Assembly: GCA_017590115.1 (NCBI GenBank) | Contig: JAGGNK010008337.1 | Span: 6,439,609-6,503,608 of the forward strand | Origin: Montifringilla adamsi | Taxonomy: Eukaryota > Chordata > Aves > Passeriformes > Passeridae | Length of the DNA: 64,000 nucleotides | Direction of reading: 5' to 3' | Shown here: positions 48,364-60,267 of the stretch, piece after piece | How positions within the stretch are numbered: the first letter of the stretch is position 1 | Layout of the letters: each line of letters begins with the position of its first letter | The notes under the pieces: generated by a model | What the model saw: only the letters and a program-made list of their open reading frames with translations | Databases searched by the model: none | Told to the model about the DNA's origin: nothing | Program-made: the position numbers and the translations under genes

Positions 48364-51102
48364 GTTGCTTTTGACTGAAATGTAAACAGGGTACGGGATC
48401 CCTTTTATTACTGGGATTAAAGAACAAAGGAAAATACTTAATCCAAGAGAATAGTTTCCTTTCATTGGTTTTGTGAGATATGCATCAGGAAAACAATTTT
48501 TCCTACACAGCTTGTTTCATTGACTGGAGAATATCATATCTCAGGCAGTTGGAGAGTATGTATTTGTTGGGAGCACACTGTTCATTCCCTATGAATTAAA
48601 GGATTTTCATGTTCTTCATGCCTGACATTTGAATAAGAGCTTGAGAAGAATAGTAAAGCTAAAGTTGGTTTGCATTTTCTAAGTGAAAATACCCATTTTG
48701 ATAAAGGCAAACCCTTCACATCCATAGCATTGGCACTTGGTTACCTGGACAAGTCTGAAAGCATTCCCACAGGCGTAAAACCTGGCATCACAAAGTATCC
48801 AAATCAAACATACATTTAGTTAGTTAGTTGATATAAGAAACCCTTTGTCTTGTTTAAATATGTATTCCTGTTTATGTGCTGCTAATATTACCTCTTTTTT
48901 CTAACTAGCATTGGAGTTGTTTCAGCTGAAGGTGAAAAAAAATAATTTTTTCATTAGTGTTGAACTCTTTTGTTTTGTGGATGGAGTAAGAAGACAGATG
49001 AATAGGGAAGCTGAAGAAATGTTCTTAAGACTAACACAGAGTAACTCCTTACTCTCTTTGGTTATTATCACTATACTGCAGTGCAGCTGTGGGTTTTGGC
49101 AGTGTAGTATTGGCTTATTTTATGGTTATGAGCTGAACAGAAGCCTCTCTTTTCTCATATAAATAAGAGAAAACCTACGTACCAAAACTGTTTATAACAA
49201 CTTAACTTATGACAGTGAAGGATATCTGTCTCCAGTGAAACACTGCTGACCGGTTTGGTTTAGTTACTCATTGATTTGCAAACAAAAAAATAATGACAAA
49301 TTATGTAAATTGATCTGAAAACTCAAGTTTGTGACCCCTAGCATTTACTTTGCATCTTTCAACCCACTTTCCAACATTTTACATTTCTATAGCAGTAATT
49401 GAACTTTGAAAAGCAAGTGGTAATTGACGTACCAAACCTGCTACAGTGTGATTTAGGTTATCCAGTAAGTCAGGCTTCTCTGACGCTAGAGAGATGGCAT
49501 AGCATGTTTCAGATGATTAAAGCCAATCTACTGCTAAGGCTTGAATTGAATGTTGTGCATTTAAAAGTAGTGTGCACGCAGAATATTGCTGGAAAACATG
49601 GAAAAAGTGGATGTTATTTCATAACATTAAAAGAAATACACTCATGTAATTAGTACCCTAAGGAAAGGAATCAAAGCTGTGTAAGATAATTAAAAAGGCT
49701 TGTGATAAGCACAACTTCTAAACTAGTTTGTTGTGGATGCACTATTTTGATTTCTTGTGATGGCTATGTTCTTGGAATCTTGTTTGAGAGGTCAAACTCA
49801 GTTCCAGGAGCTTATCAGGCTCAGACAAATAACAGCCGTGTTATAAACCAGAAAATAATGCAGGGAGGAGAGAGGAGAAGGACAGAAAAGTACATTTGGA
49901 AAGGTGAAAGATATTCTCACAAGTACTGGTGGCCAGTTTTCTATTGATTTGTATATTTTCTGTTTTAAGAGTGTTTGTTTTATTGTGTTGTAGAAATAGT
50001 ACCAAATTTAAAATAATCTATTAGAAAGATAATTAATAAAGCCGATTATGAAGAGTGGTATATTCTTAACCTTGTCTAATTTACGAAGATCATAAATCTA
50101 TTTGAACAAGGGTAGGACCACTATCTAGAAAGCAGATGTGAGAGCCAAGAGCTTTGGATCTTTTCCAGGCAGTTGTTCTGGGCTGTGTACCAGATCTATC
50201 TGCAATAGTAAGAAATTATTTTCTGGGTTCACATTGGAGTGACCACTTGATCCAGAGCTGCAGAGAGGATCCTCCCCAAACTGCTACGGGTGAGCCATGA
50301 GTCTCACAGCTCTTGCTCCATCCCGGGAGATTTGCTCTCCCTCCTTGGATCTCTGCACAAATGGTGCTTTTTAATTTTTTGATTTTTATTTCTCTCTTTA
50401 TCCTTTGTGAAATATGCTGTCCTGAAAGGGTGTTTGAAACACTTGTGTGGCAAAACCTCTTGAATGTCATTTTCATGTTTTGAACAATGCTGAAGCAAAT
50501 TGGAAACACATTTTAGTACACAATTAATTCACAGTTTTGCTGTTTTCTCATATGTGAAACAAGATTTTATCTTCTCATAGTCCACACTTCTCTAAAGCAG
50601 AAGTTGTAGTGAGTGATAAAAGGTACAAGGAAGTCACAGCTGTGAGTTACAATGAACATTCTCATGTTTTCTTTTTATTTTAACTTAATTCCTATCAGAG
50701 TTTGTTCTTGTACTTTTAAACTATATCCTTCCTCTTATCAGTAGATGATCCCTAATTAAAAGCTTCTAAAATGTAACATAAATTAAGTGCAGAGGAAGGA
50801 GTCAAGGATAAACAAATGCTTATAACTAGCTTGCTGTCAGTCTGGGGTGTAGCTGGTTTGCATGGATGGTTGAATAAAGCTTAAAAAACATCCAAGCTGT
50901 ATATGCTGAGACAAAAAAACTTGGGGAAAGCTGGATTACTACCTGAGACAAAAAGCCCTGCATGATTCAGGAACTGGAAATACAAACTGGATCATTAGGA
51001 ATGTATTCCTTGCCTTTTTGTCTTAACAATACTGGCATGAGTGAATCTAGATGTCAGAACCTTCCTTGGATTTTTGAAAGCCAGAAATGGTAACTGTTTT
51101 GG
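48364..51102. other. Unannotated non-coding stretch
   Basis: Unique AT-rich sequence. A donor-like CCA|GTAAGT at about 49464 has no acceptor upstream that leaves an open frame. No gene or transposon was recognised. Confidence 0.55.
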
Positions 51103-51113
51103 TTTTTTTTTTT

Positions 51114-51146
<33 letters not shown>

Positions 51147-51165
51147 GTTTTTTTTGTTTTTGCAT
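51103..51165 (+). repeat. Poly-T/GG low-complexity tract
   Basis: T11, GG, T30, GG, T8, G, T5. The regular GG interruptions suggest expansion of an older (TTTGG)-containing run. The Phe-rich translation is an artefact. Confidence 0.9.
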
Positions 51166-51649
51166 TAATCAAGATGATCTTTTGTGTAGTGAATTATTGC
51201 TTCTGACCCAGCTCCTCTTCTGCTCTGCAGCACTGAAAGTCTGCTGAAGGACAGGTGAAACGTAATAAAGTTCATCTCAGCAACAGTAATTCTGAAGCCA
51301 TTGACACAAATTATTGCTATTATTGCTGTGGTATATAGTGCTGTGTCAGGCTGAAATTGCATTTGTGTGCCTTTTAAGTTTCTCCACTCTTCTCTGCAGT
51401 TGGGCAGAATATCAGCTTGGGACCCCAAGGGCTATCTTAAGTACAGCATCACTTTGCTGTGAAATTACTGTTAAAATTTGCTGTTAAAATTTACTTCCTT
51501 TTTTTCCCCCCCGCCCATCTTTGGTAGTGTTAGTGTCAGCAGTGTATTCTAATTTCCTCAATTCAGATACCAGTGATTCTACCAAAAATAGTTACTTTGG
51601 AATTTCTTGTGGCCAGCTACATGATGATTTTGCATACTGATTTCTAGTC
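51166..51649. other. Unannotated stretch with small tandem repeat
   Basis: A 13-base unit, CTGTTAAAATTT(G/A), occurs twice in tandem at 51468-51493. Otherwise nothing was recognised. Confidence 0.6.
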
Positions 51650-51671
51650 TTTTTTTTTTTTTTTTTTTTTT
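51650..51671 (+). repeat. Poly-T run (T22)
   Basis: Twenty-two consecutive T. No retrocopy hallmarks. Confidence 0.9.
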
Positions 51672-54600
51672 AAACAAATATGTGAACTGGCTTAGCTTGT
51701 AGTCCTTGTGGAATAAAATGTCTTGTCAGACAGTGGAAAATATCAACTTCTCCCCAGCCAATGTGTGTGCCAAACAAAATAACTAGTAATAAGAGAAATA
51801 CCTGGCTCGGATGTAAAAAAATGTGCTAATGACTTTTGATGGGAAAATGAGATTTTAATTTATTTAATGTCTTCTGATAGATTCAAGACACTTGCTATTA
51901 GTAATGAACAAGGAAAATCAAGAGCAGCTGTAAGTTCTGAGGAACTAGCTATCAGAAACTGAGCTGAGATTAAAACTAATATCTAGTTTTTCATATTATT
52001 CAAATGGACAGCATCCATATTTCCCTCTATTTTTAGGGCATTTTTCATTCTAGTATTTGAGAAGTTGGAGTGAGACAAGAACTTGACAAATTCTCATAAT
52101 CACTTCAATAATACCTTTAATCTCAAACATGCCATGACATTAATTGTAATAATATTTAGCATTGCTAAAGGAATTTTCATCATCATTTTTTAAAGACTAT
52201 GCAAAAATGATTGGAAATGTTAATTCCAGTGTACAGATAAGGAAAACTAAGCAAAATAATTTAGTATATTTTAATGGTGAGATGTTTGAGGAGCTGGCAT
52301 TACATTCATCAGTTCTCTGATTTCCCATCTGTTCCTTGAGCAGCTGCATGTGCACTGATTTTTCTCTTTCCCCCAGTTGTGGGCAGAGAACAGAGGCGGA
52401 TGAGTGGAACAAGAAAACAGAGCTTGAGCACACAAATTCCCTGACACTGGCTCAGGTTATTGGGTGTGTATGGGTAGCTGGCAGGAAGCAGCATGGGACC
52501 AGTTGGAGCAGAGATAACACAGGAGGGGAACAGGGAGCAGGATGCTTTGCATGCTGCCTGGCCCTGTGTGATGTGGCTTTACGGAAGAAGAGTGTCACTG
52601 AGATGAAACAGGCTCAGTATAGGGATTGACTTGGCAGGAGCCTGTCAAACCAGTTGTATGTGAAGCTCTCAGACTTTGGAGATGTTCCTGGTCCCCCCAT
52701 TCCCACCATTTTCTACTCCAGCCTGTGTGATCTGCAGCTGTGTGTTCATCTGTCCTCTCTCAAGTGCTTCTTTTTAAGTCTAATATAAACTTTATTGCTA
52801 TTTTCCTTTCCTCTTTCTCTCTCTTTGTTTCCTTATTTTACTTTCATTTGGTTTGATCTTCTGATTATGCCCTTTCTTACATTGTCTTTGCTGTTTTACT
52901 TTCCTAATCATTTCCTGGCAAAGCCCCTGCCAGCTGTAGGGAAGGAACATACGTAGCTCATTCAATATTTACTGACGATCATATTCCCTCTGCTTCTGAG
53001 TTGTATTAGCAAATCCCTGCCTGTTTTGTCAGCTCCTGTGAGTAGGACTGACTGCTGTATATTGGACATTTAGAGGAGGGAGCTATCATTTTAAAAATGC
53101 TTTATCCATGGGTATGTATTTGCCTATTCATAATCCTCTGTCAGAAAAGCACTTGAAAAATTCCATCATGTGCAGTGCCAAGCTGTTTCTCCAGAGGCTC
53201 AAAGCTCTGTCATCTCTCCCTAACTGGAGGGCAGAGGCAGCAGGTTAGACTTGCCCACATCACATCACTTGACTGTGGCCATATATTTCCATATGTTTAA
53301 GTCAAATCGGTATAGGGTGTTTGGAAAATCTTGGTCATCAAGTTTTAAGTACATAGTTTTAGCAGCTCAGGTTCCTGATGACGATCTTGGTCTCATGTCT
53401 ACATACTGAGTCCTAAAATATGTAGATGAGTTTGTGCATATACCTACAGACAGCCCTGACTTGGGCTTCTTTTGTCTATTCATTACATAAACAGAGGTTT
53501 TTTTTTCTTAGAATTACTTCTGGGTCATTCTAAGTTATTATATGAAGAATTATTAACAAAAATATGTTCCGAGTATAGTATTTTACAGAGCATATAAAAC
53601 ACTTTAAAATAGGCATATTTAAGCATGTAATTTAATAATAAAACACTATTAATATTGGGTATCAGTAAAGAACCTAAGAGCAGAATTGCCTTGCAGACCT
53701 TGATTTTCTGACTGTATCACTTGCATGGCCACATTTTTCATTTGCTATGGTCAAAAGGAAAAAAAATCCAAAAACCCTTGGAATTGTTTTCGTAGCCCAA
53801 GGAAAATATGTGAGCAGTAATAAGAAGACTGGCCATGTCAAAATCTGGAATCATTCTTCAAATTTGCTTTGAAAATTAAGCTTTTAACACCAAGCAACTG
53901 GCTCTCTTAAATATCTTGTTTCAAGGAAAATACTGCAAGCAATAAATTGCAGTATCAAATGGCCACTGTAACTAAATCTTGTTCTTCCTTCAGTGGCCTC
54001 AGGACAATTGGACTAAAGTCTCCTTTAAAGAAAAGGGCTATAATTACTACTGCAATTGTTTGCTTTGCCTCAGATGTAGAAAATGTGCTTCCTCCTCTTT
54101 TGTCCTTTTTATGGCTATTTTAGCTTCATCTTTCAGTGTTTAACTGTTTATGTCTAAGTAGATTCCCTCTAAGTTCTAAAGACTGCAAGTGACTAACATG
54201 CAAATTGGCAGCTTTTCTGATAAGTTCAACATCAAAAATAATTAATATGCTAAAATAAAAATTTTGTATTTGTTCTCAGTGTACAGAAATAGTAATGTTT
54301 ACATAACAAATGACTTCTAATGAGATGAAAAAGCACACACTAATTAAAAATATTAAAAATCCTTTGGAATTTGTTTTTACTGGAGATGAATACTCAACAT
54401 TTTGCAGGACAGAGGGTCTTGGCAGATCTAAACAAAGCTGTTTCTACATGGTTGCTGATATTTATCATCTACAATAGAGAAAAGAGTGTTTTATGAATGT
54501 TGAGAAAAGATCAACACTAACACCTAACAGATGGGTGGTATCAGGAGAACATTTGCTAACAATACTTGATCTTAAAGACCTGCTGATACTTCATGGGAAA

Positions 54601-55407
54601 GATTTGAAAAAAGATTCATCATAGATTAAAGAAAAAGGCTTCTAATAACACAGATTTCACAACTGTATGCATTGTTTTAGTGGACTAATTAAACAGATCA
54701 CATTCTCTGAATTAGTTGTTCCACATGTCAGTTTATTTGGTTGTGGGTTCTTCTGTGAGACTGTAGGGTTTGGCCTCAGCATTATGAACAGACTTCTGTA
54801 CACTGCATTCTTAAAATGCATATGCGGAAACTTTTGAGACAAATAATTAGATTTACATATTTAAGTGAGTTTATATAGCAAGCACACTGTGAAAAGATCA
54901 TTTGTGCAGAAACTTTATGGCTTTTCTAGCTCTCTAAGATGGCAAATCAGGCTTAAACAGTTTGTAACTGGAGATAAATAAGAATTCAGAGGCAGAGAGC
55001 TGGAAGTTCATTGTTTGTAAAATATTTATTTTGCTACAGTGCATGAAAGTAATGGATTTCGGGGGGCATTAAATGATTCATATTCTCTTTAAAGGAAAAA
55101 GTTCCTCTTGATGTAGTACGAATTATTTTAAAAATGCATTTTCTAAAATCTGCTGTTAGCACAGAGAATCTCTAACTGCCTTAGGTACCCTGTGACTGCC
55201 AGCCCAGACAAGTGGAAGCAGGTCAGTGCCTTGGATGTATTCCTGTCTTTTGCACTGGGAACTGAAGGACAAGGCCAATGATGGTCTAAACTGAGGGGAC
55301 TTAAACTTGCGTCTCTAATTACTAAACTAGAGTTGTGCCTACTTGATGTGATGCCAAAAGGAAAATGGTTAAAATCTTTGCAGCAGCATTTGCAAGTAAA
55401 GCTCTGC
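51672..55407. other. Unannotated non-coding stretch
   Basis: Unique sequence with a pyrimidine-rich segment at about 52800-52850. No gene or transposon was recognised. Short frames on either strand have no domain. Confidence 0.55.
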
Positions 55408-55482
55408 TGTGTAGGGTTTGCCTGGGAAGGTTTTGGGGGTGGGGGAAGGATGGGGGGGTGGTGCTACTAGGGTGGCTTCTGT

Positions 55483-55500
55483 GAAGCTTCCAGAAGCTTC
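55483..55500. promoter_or_regulatory. Canonical heat-shock element in the LTR
   Basis: GAAgcTTCcaGAAgcTTC is four perfectly alternating GAA/TTC units with two-base spacing, the ideal HSF-trimer target. A further TTC lies at 55477-55479 with one extra spacer base. It sits about 100 bp upstream of the TATA-like box, a normal position for an HSE. About 0.004 such 12-position matches would be expected by chance in 64 kb. Confidence 0.85.
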
Positions 55501-55600
55501 TCCCATGTCCAGTAGAGCCAATGCCACCAGCTCCAAGATAGACCTGCTGCTGGCCAAGACTGAGCTCAGCAGGAATGATGGTAGAGTCTCTGGGAGAATG

Positions 55601-55610
55601 TATTTAATAA
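55601..55610 (+). promoter_or_regulatory. TATA-like box of the LTR
   Basis: TATTTAATAA is a weak TATA box, with CAGAAAAAGGG after it. A start site near 55630 would place the heat-shock element at about -140. Confidence 0.45.
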
Positions 55611-55796
55611 CAGAAAAAGGGTTACAGTGCAAGAGCAATTGCAGCTGGAGAGAGCAGTGAAAATATGTGAGGGCAGCAGCTCTGGAGACAGCAAGGTGAG
55701 TGCAGAAGGAGGGCAAGGAGGTGCTCCAGGCACAAAAGCTGATTCCCTGCAGCATGGGGTGCAGCCCATGGTGAGTCAGGTCTGCTCCTGCAGCCC

Positions 55797-56052
55797 GTGG
55801 AGCAGGGGGATGCTCAGAGGAGGCTGGGACCCTGTAGGAATTTTGTGCTGGAGCAGGCTCCCCACAGCACCTCTGGACTCACAGAGAGAGGAGCCCATTC
55901 TGGAGCAGGTTTGATGATAGGAATTGTGATCCCATGGAGGGCTTGTGCTGGAGTAGCCTTTTCCTGAAGGACTGCACCCCATGGAATGGGCCCACAGTGG
56001 AAAACTTATAGAAGGAATGTGTCCCATGTCAGGGATCTCACCCTGGAGCAGG
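55797..56052 (+). repeat. Degenerate ~49-bp tandem array inside the LTR
   Basis: CTGGAGCAGG-type cores start at 55797 (GTGGAGCAGG), 55848, 55900, 55948 (CTGGAGTAGC), about 55994 (degenerate) and 56043. The spacing is 46-52 bp. The units also share CCCATGG/GGGACC-like words. This explains much of the unusual LTR length. Confidence 0.7.
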
Positions 56053-56466
56053 AAAAGAGTGTCAAGCATCTCTCCCTGGGGAGGAAGGAGCAGCAGAAAT
56101 GGCATTATGTGAGATGAACTGACCACAGGCCACCCCTTGAGACCGTACCCTGTCTCCCTATGCTCTTCTAGAGGAGTCAGAGACCTCAGGAGTGAAGTTG
56201 AGCCCAGGAAGAGGTAGAGGGGAAGGTGTTTTAAGGTTTAAGATGATTTTCTCTCATTACTCTTCTGTGATTTGATTGGTAAGAAATGAAATTTCCCCAA
56301 GATGAGCTTGTTTTGCCCAGTATGGTAATTGGTGAGTGATCTCTCCTGCCCTTATCTCAACACATGAGCCTTTCATTATATTTTCTCTGCCCAGTCAAGC
56401 TGAGGAGGGAAGTGATAGCACAGCTTTGGTAGGCACCTGGCATCCAGCTGGGGTCAACCCACCACA

Positions 56467-58359
56467 GATGAAAATTTTAGAGGTGGATTGATCCTGTGCA
56501 TACAACAATCTTCTTATTGCTTGTAAATTTGTCCCCTTATTTGTGTAAAATGAAATATTCATCACTGCATGAATATTTTCGTGAATAGTTTGCCAAGTTT
56601 ATTCACTTTTCATATTTTTCAGGTAAAATGGCTCTCCAGTTCTCAAGAATAAGACTGATATTGTTCTTTCCCTGAAGTAGCTGTAACACTTCTGAGTTTT
56701 GGAGTTTGGATTTGATACTTGACTACAGGACAAGCATCTACCCCTGTCTGATAGTATTTTATTGCTTTTTAACCAATCATTGAATTTTCAGACTTCTTAA
56801 TATTTTAACAAACATAGTCAGTAAAGAATGCACCCATATGGAACATGGTCTGCTTCAGAGATGAAAGAGACTTTTTAGTCAAATATGTTTCCATGCAGTT
56901 CTCCAATGCAAATAATAGTGCTATTTCATTAGTATGAAAATAAGCTGAGGAACATTATTAAGCACGCAGATAATTCCATGTCAAATGTCATGACTCCTGC
57001 CAGGATATTTTTATAAATTGGTTTTCATGGCTGATGTTGAGCAGCACCTGAGCAAAAAGTAAACAAAAAAGTGGCCTCATACTCAACAGCAAAAATTAAA
57101 ATTTTTAGTATTTATAAAATCCATTCCTTCTTCTGAGTCAGGCAGATGTTATTTGGGGAAAAGCAGCCACCCATGTAGTATAATACAATGGACCAAATCA
57201 AGTCTATACACATTAAGTTCAAACTAGCGTTTCCTAACTCTCAAGTGGTTCTCTGTACAATAATTATCTTAAAGCATACTTTTGCTGTGAAAGAAACATT
57301 TTCAATGCAGCTGGTGCTGTTGCTGTCAACCTGTGTGCTGAGGAGAGCTGTATCTGAAATTGTGCAGAATAATTTGCTATTATTACACATCTTTAGCTGC
57401 TTTGCCCCATTTGTAATCTCAGTTCTTTATTTTTCCTAAACTACTGTATATGTGTTTGCCCTTATAAAACATGTCCGTGAACATATTTTTGCTCTGTAAG
57501 TGCTTCGAGTCAAGTGTTTGCAAATGTTTTCAGAGTGTGGCCCACATTTTTGCTGTACTTTAGGTTGCAGAGTCAGTCTGTGCCTTCCAGTTCTGACTTT
57601 ATACCCTGCCTTTCTGCTTTATCAATACTTCAGCTGTTGCTCAGAAGGAAAATAAATATGTCAGGAGCGTTTTGTTCCTCCTAATGCAGTTCAGCAGTTG
57701 CAGAGGACCCATTGCTATCAGATAATGGCAAGCTTATCTAGAAGCTTCATAGCTCAGCGCTGGTGAAGCACAGATGACATTATGAGACTCAGTGCCATAA
57801 CTGATATTTTTCCCACAGATACTGTAAATTCCAGGTAATGAGCAAAGAGTGCATTTCCTGACTTGTCCAAATTAGTTGTATGCATCAATGCTTAACAGGA
57901 ACTTTTTCATCGCTACAAAAATCTGTCTCTGGGAAAGAAATATACTCCTCATTCCCAAAGGTCAGCTGTTTGAATGGCAGACTCGAAGCCAAATGTTGCC
58001 TCACTGTTGCAAAAGCTTTGTTAAATCAAGCTGAATTCTGCCTCTCATGTAAGCCTAGAAAAAAAATATTGTTGCTTTTGTATTGGGTAAATCAAAACTT
58101 CTGGTAACAGAGCCCCCAGCAACATGAAAATGTCCTGTGCTTTTAGAAGAGAAACTAACCAGAAAACTCTGTTAACAGGCCCTTGTTGCAGCTGCGGGGT
58201 ATAGATAGTAGGCTGGGATGGGAAAAAACAAAATTCCTCCAGGCAGAAATGACAATTATGTTCTGCAAACACTTAAAGAGGGTGAGAAATATGGTCAGAT
58301 TTTTCCCTGACACTTGCTTAGTGAGCTCAGTTCTAAAACTTCTTGCACAAACTAAGCCC
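56467..58359. other. Unannotated stretch with a recursive-splice-type site
   Basis: AT-rich unique sequence. It holds an acceptor fused directly to a donor at 56621-56624, and a 16-base segment between a strong acceptor and a donor at 57819-57834. No gene was recognised. Confidence 0.5.
56598..56628 (+). other. Candidate recursive splice site
   Basis: A 23-base tract with 19 pyrimidines ends in CATATTTTTCAG and is followed at once by GTAAAA, giving the Y-tract-AG|GT arrangement of ratcheting points in long introns. The donor half is only moderate (GTAAAA rather than GTAAGT). Confidence 0.3.
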
Positions 58360-58939
58360 AGATTGGTGCCCTGGGCTGCATCCAAAGCTCTGTGGGCAGC
58401 AGGGGACAGAGGGGATTGTGCTCCTCTGCCCAGCTCAAGTGTGACCCCACCTGCAGGGCTGTGTCCAGATCTGATGTCCCCAGCACAGGAAGGACATGAA
58501 GCTGTTGGAGTGAGGCCAGCAAGATGATCAGAGGGATGGAGCAGCTTTTCTTGAAAAAAACTCTGAGAGAATTGAGATTGTTCAGCCTGGAGAAGAGAAA
58601 GCTCAGGGGTGACCTGATTGTGGCCTTCAGTACCTGAAGGGAGCCTACAAAGAAAATGGAGAAGGACTATTCACTAGAGCATGGAGTGACAGGACAGGGA
58701 GGAACGGGTCCGAAGTGAGAGAGAGTAAGTTGAAATCAAATGTTAGAAAGAAATTCCTTACTGTGAGGGTGCTGAGGCACTGGCATAGGTTACCCATCTC
58801 TGGAAGTGTTCAAGGCCAGGTTGGATGGAGCTCTGAGCAACCTGCTCTAGTGGGGAGTGCCCCTGCCCATGGCAGGGGAGTTGTAACTGGATCATCTTTA
58901 CGGTCCTTTTCAACTTAAACCATTCTGTGATTCTATGAT
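58360..58939 (+). mobile_element. CR1 LINE 3' part, 5'-truncated
   Basis: Recognised from TGCATCCAAAG, GATGATCAGAGGGATGGAG, TTCAGCCTGGAGAAGAGAAA, GTACCTGAAGGGAGCCTACA and the tail ATTCTGTGATTCTATGATG. The body encodes fragments of the C-terminal end of the CR1 reverse-transcriptase ORF (for example RKKFLTVRVLRHWHRLP from about 58743), but with frameshifts. About 35 bases are missing after GGTTACCC (near 58795) relative to the usual CR1 pattern. It is 5'-truncated at about 58360. Not functional. It faces the copy at 60268-60565 tail to tail. Confidence 0.95.
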
Positions 58940-60267
58940 GTATTAGTCTTTAGACTGGCTTTGTTTGAAATATTTGGTGTTAAATGTGTTATTTGTGCTT
59001 CCAGCTAACCCTTTCATGACTGTTGAGGATGGTATTTTGCTGTGACACTCTGTTTCTTTGGAGGTGTTTCTCTCCCTCAGTGCTGGATGGTTACTTATAT
59101 CAAGATGCCATTAGAATCAAGCTTTAATATAATTTTGAGATAGGGCTTCCTTCAGTGGAAATTTGGGAAAGACAAGGGTTCCCAAGGGTACGAATGGAAA
59201 CCTCCATTAGCATGTTTTTATTTTTTGTCTGGGTGATCTCCACCATGGACTGAAGCAGGGAACTGCACATTTTGCTTCTCAGCTGAGCACCTTTCTGGGA
59301 GGAGCAGTGACTCCTCATGCCCCAGGCAGTGTCTGGCAGCTGTGCTCTCTCTCTCTGTGTTGACAACAGCTAACAGGAAGAAAACCATAATTTCCTCATG
59401 AATTGGTTCATCACCTCTCTTGGAAGGAGCTATCCCCATTAGCCTTTTCCTTCCACCAACAAATGGGTTTTTTACAATTTTTGAATGTAAAATTTTTTTT
59501 TCACCCTTTATTTTTTTCTTCTTTTTTAAAAGCCCTTGAGGTTCTCACTTTTGACAAGAAAAATCTTGTTAGGTCATCTCTCCCATCTCCTGGCTCATAC
59601 AGGGCTGTCCCACAAAAGCAATGATAGCTTTTTGTCCAGTTTAGTGGTTCACTTTCCCCTGGAGAGATTTTAGGTGACAGTCTAATGCATCTCAGTGGCA
59701 ACTGCTTTGTGAGACATGACATAGAAATGCCTGGATTTTTAATGCAATGCGTCAGTGTATGATTCATATTTAAAATACCTCACCTGCATGAGTAATAACA
59801 ATTTAAAAAGTACCCTCCCTAATAATCTATTGTGTGTCTTGTAAGAACAATTTCCAGGGCAGGAACAGATTAATGGAGTCAGGAGTGATTTGGCATAATT
59901 CCCCTTAGAGATTCTGCAACACATGAACTACACAATTTGTTTGCAAAGGTTTTGAGGTTTATGTCTCTTTACTTCAAGTTAGCAAAACGCCATCTTGCAG
60001 TCACACATTTATAAAAATTCCCCTTTAATCTCTACTACCTGTTTTGATTGGTGTCTTTTTTTGCTTCTTTGTTGGGGTCAAAATAGCTTTTCTGTAGAAA
60101 ATGTGAAATGAAAATTTGCCAAAACAAAATCTGAGTTATATACTCCCAAGTAATTTACAGCATCCACTCTCAGAAGCTGTTCCAGATAGTTAATTATATA
60201 TATGTTAGATATGAACCTTATTTCTTCCTGAGCTCTACTGGGCTCTGATCTTTGCTTAATTTTTGAT
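58940..60267. other. Unique spacer between two CR1 copies
   Basis: About 1.3 kb of AT-rich sequence that would be the loop if the flanking inverted CR1 copies paired in RNA. No gene was recognised. Confidence 0.6.

Larger units (their letters stand above)
55408..56466 (+). mobile_element. Long avian ERV LTR, probably solo
   Basis: I recognise this as a copy of a long LTR-like repeat common in bird genomes; the family name is uncertain. Seen: imperfect inverted ends (TGTGTAGGGTTTGCC at left; the right end GGTCAACCCACCACA reads TGTGGTGGGTTGACC on the minus strand). A G-rich start is followed by a heat-shock element (55483-55500), a TATA-like TATTTAATAA (55601-55610), an internal array of ~49-bp units (55797-56052), and a degenerate poly(A) signal near 56280 (AAGAAATGAA). 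It ends with the conserved GGGTCAACCCACCACA. No viral gene flanks it and no target duplication was found. The length (about 1,059 bp) is large for an LTR. Plus-strand orientation. Confidence 0.75.

Noticed and set aside
49395..49464. Possible exon ending at CCA|GTAAGT
   Set aside because: All three frames have an early stop after the only good acceptor.
59777..59790. Minus-strand CAG|GTGAGG as a recursive splice site
   Set aside because: The pyrimidine tract is weak and the strand is opposite to the inferred transcription.
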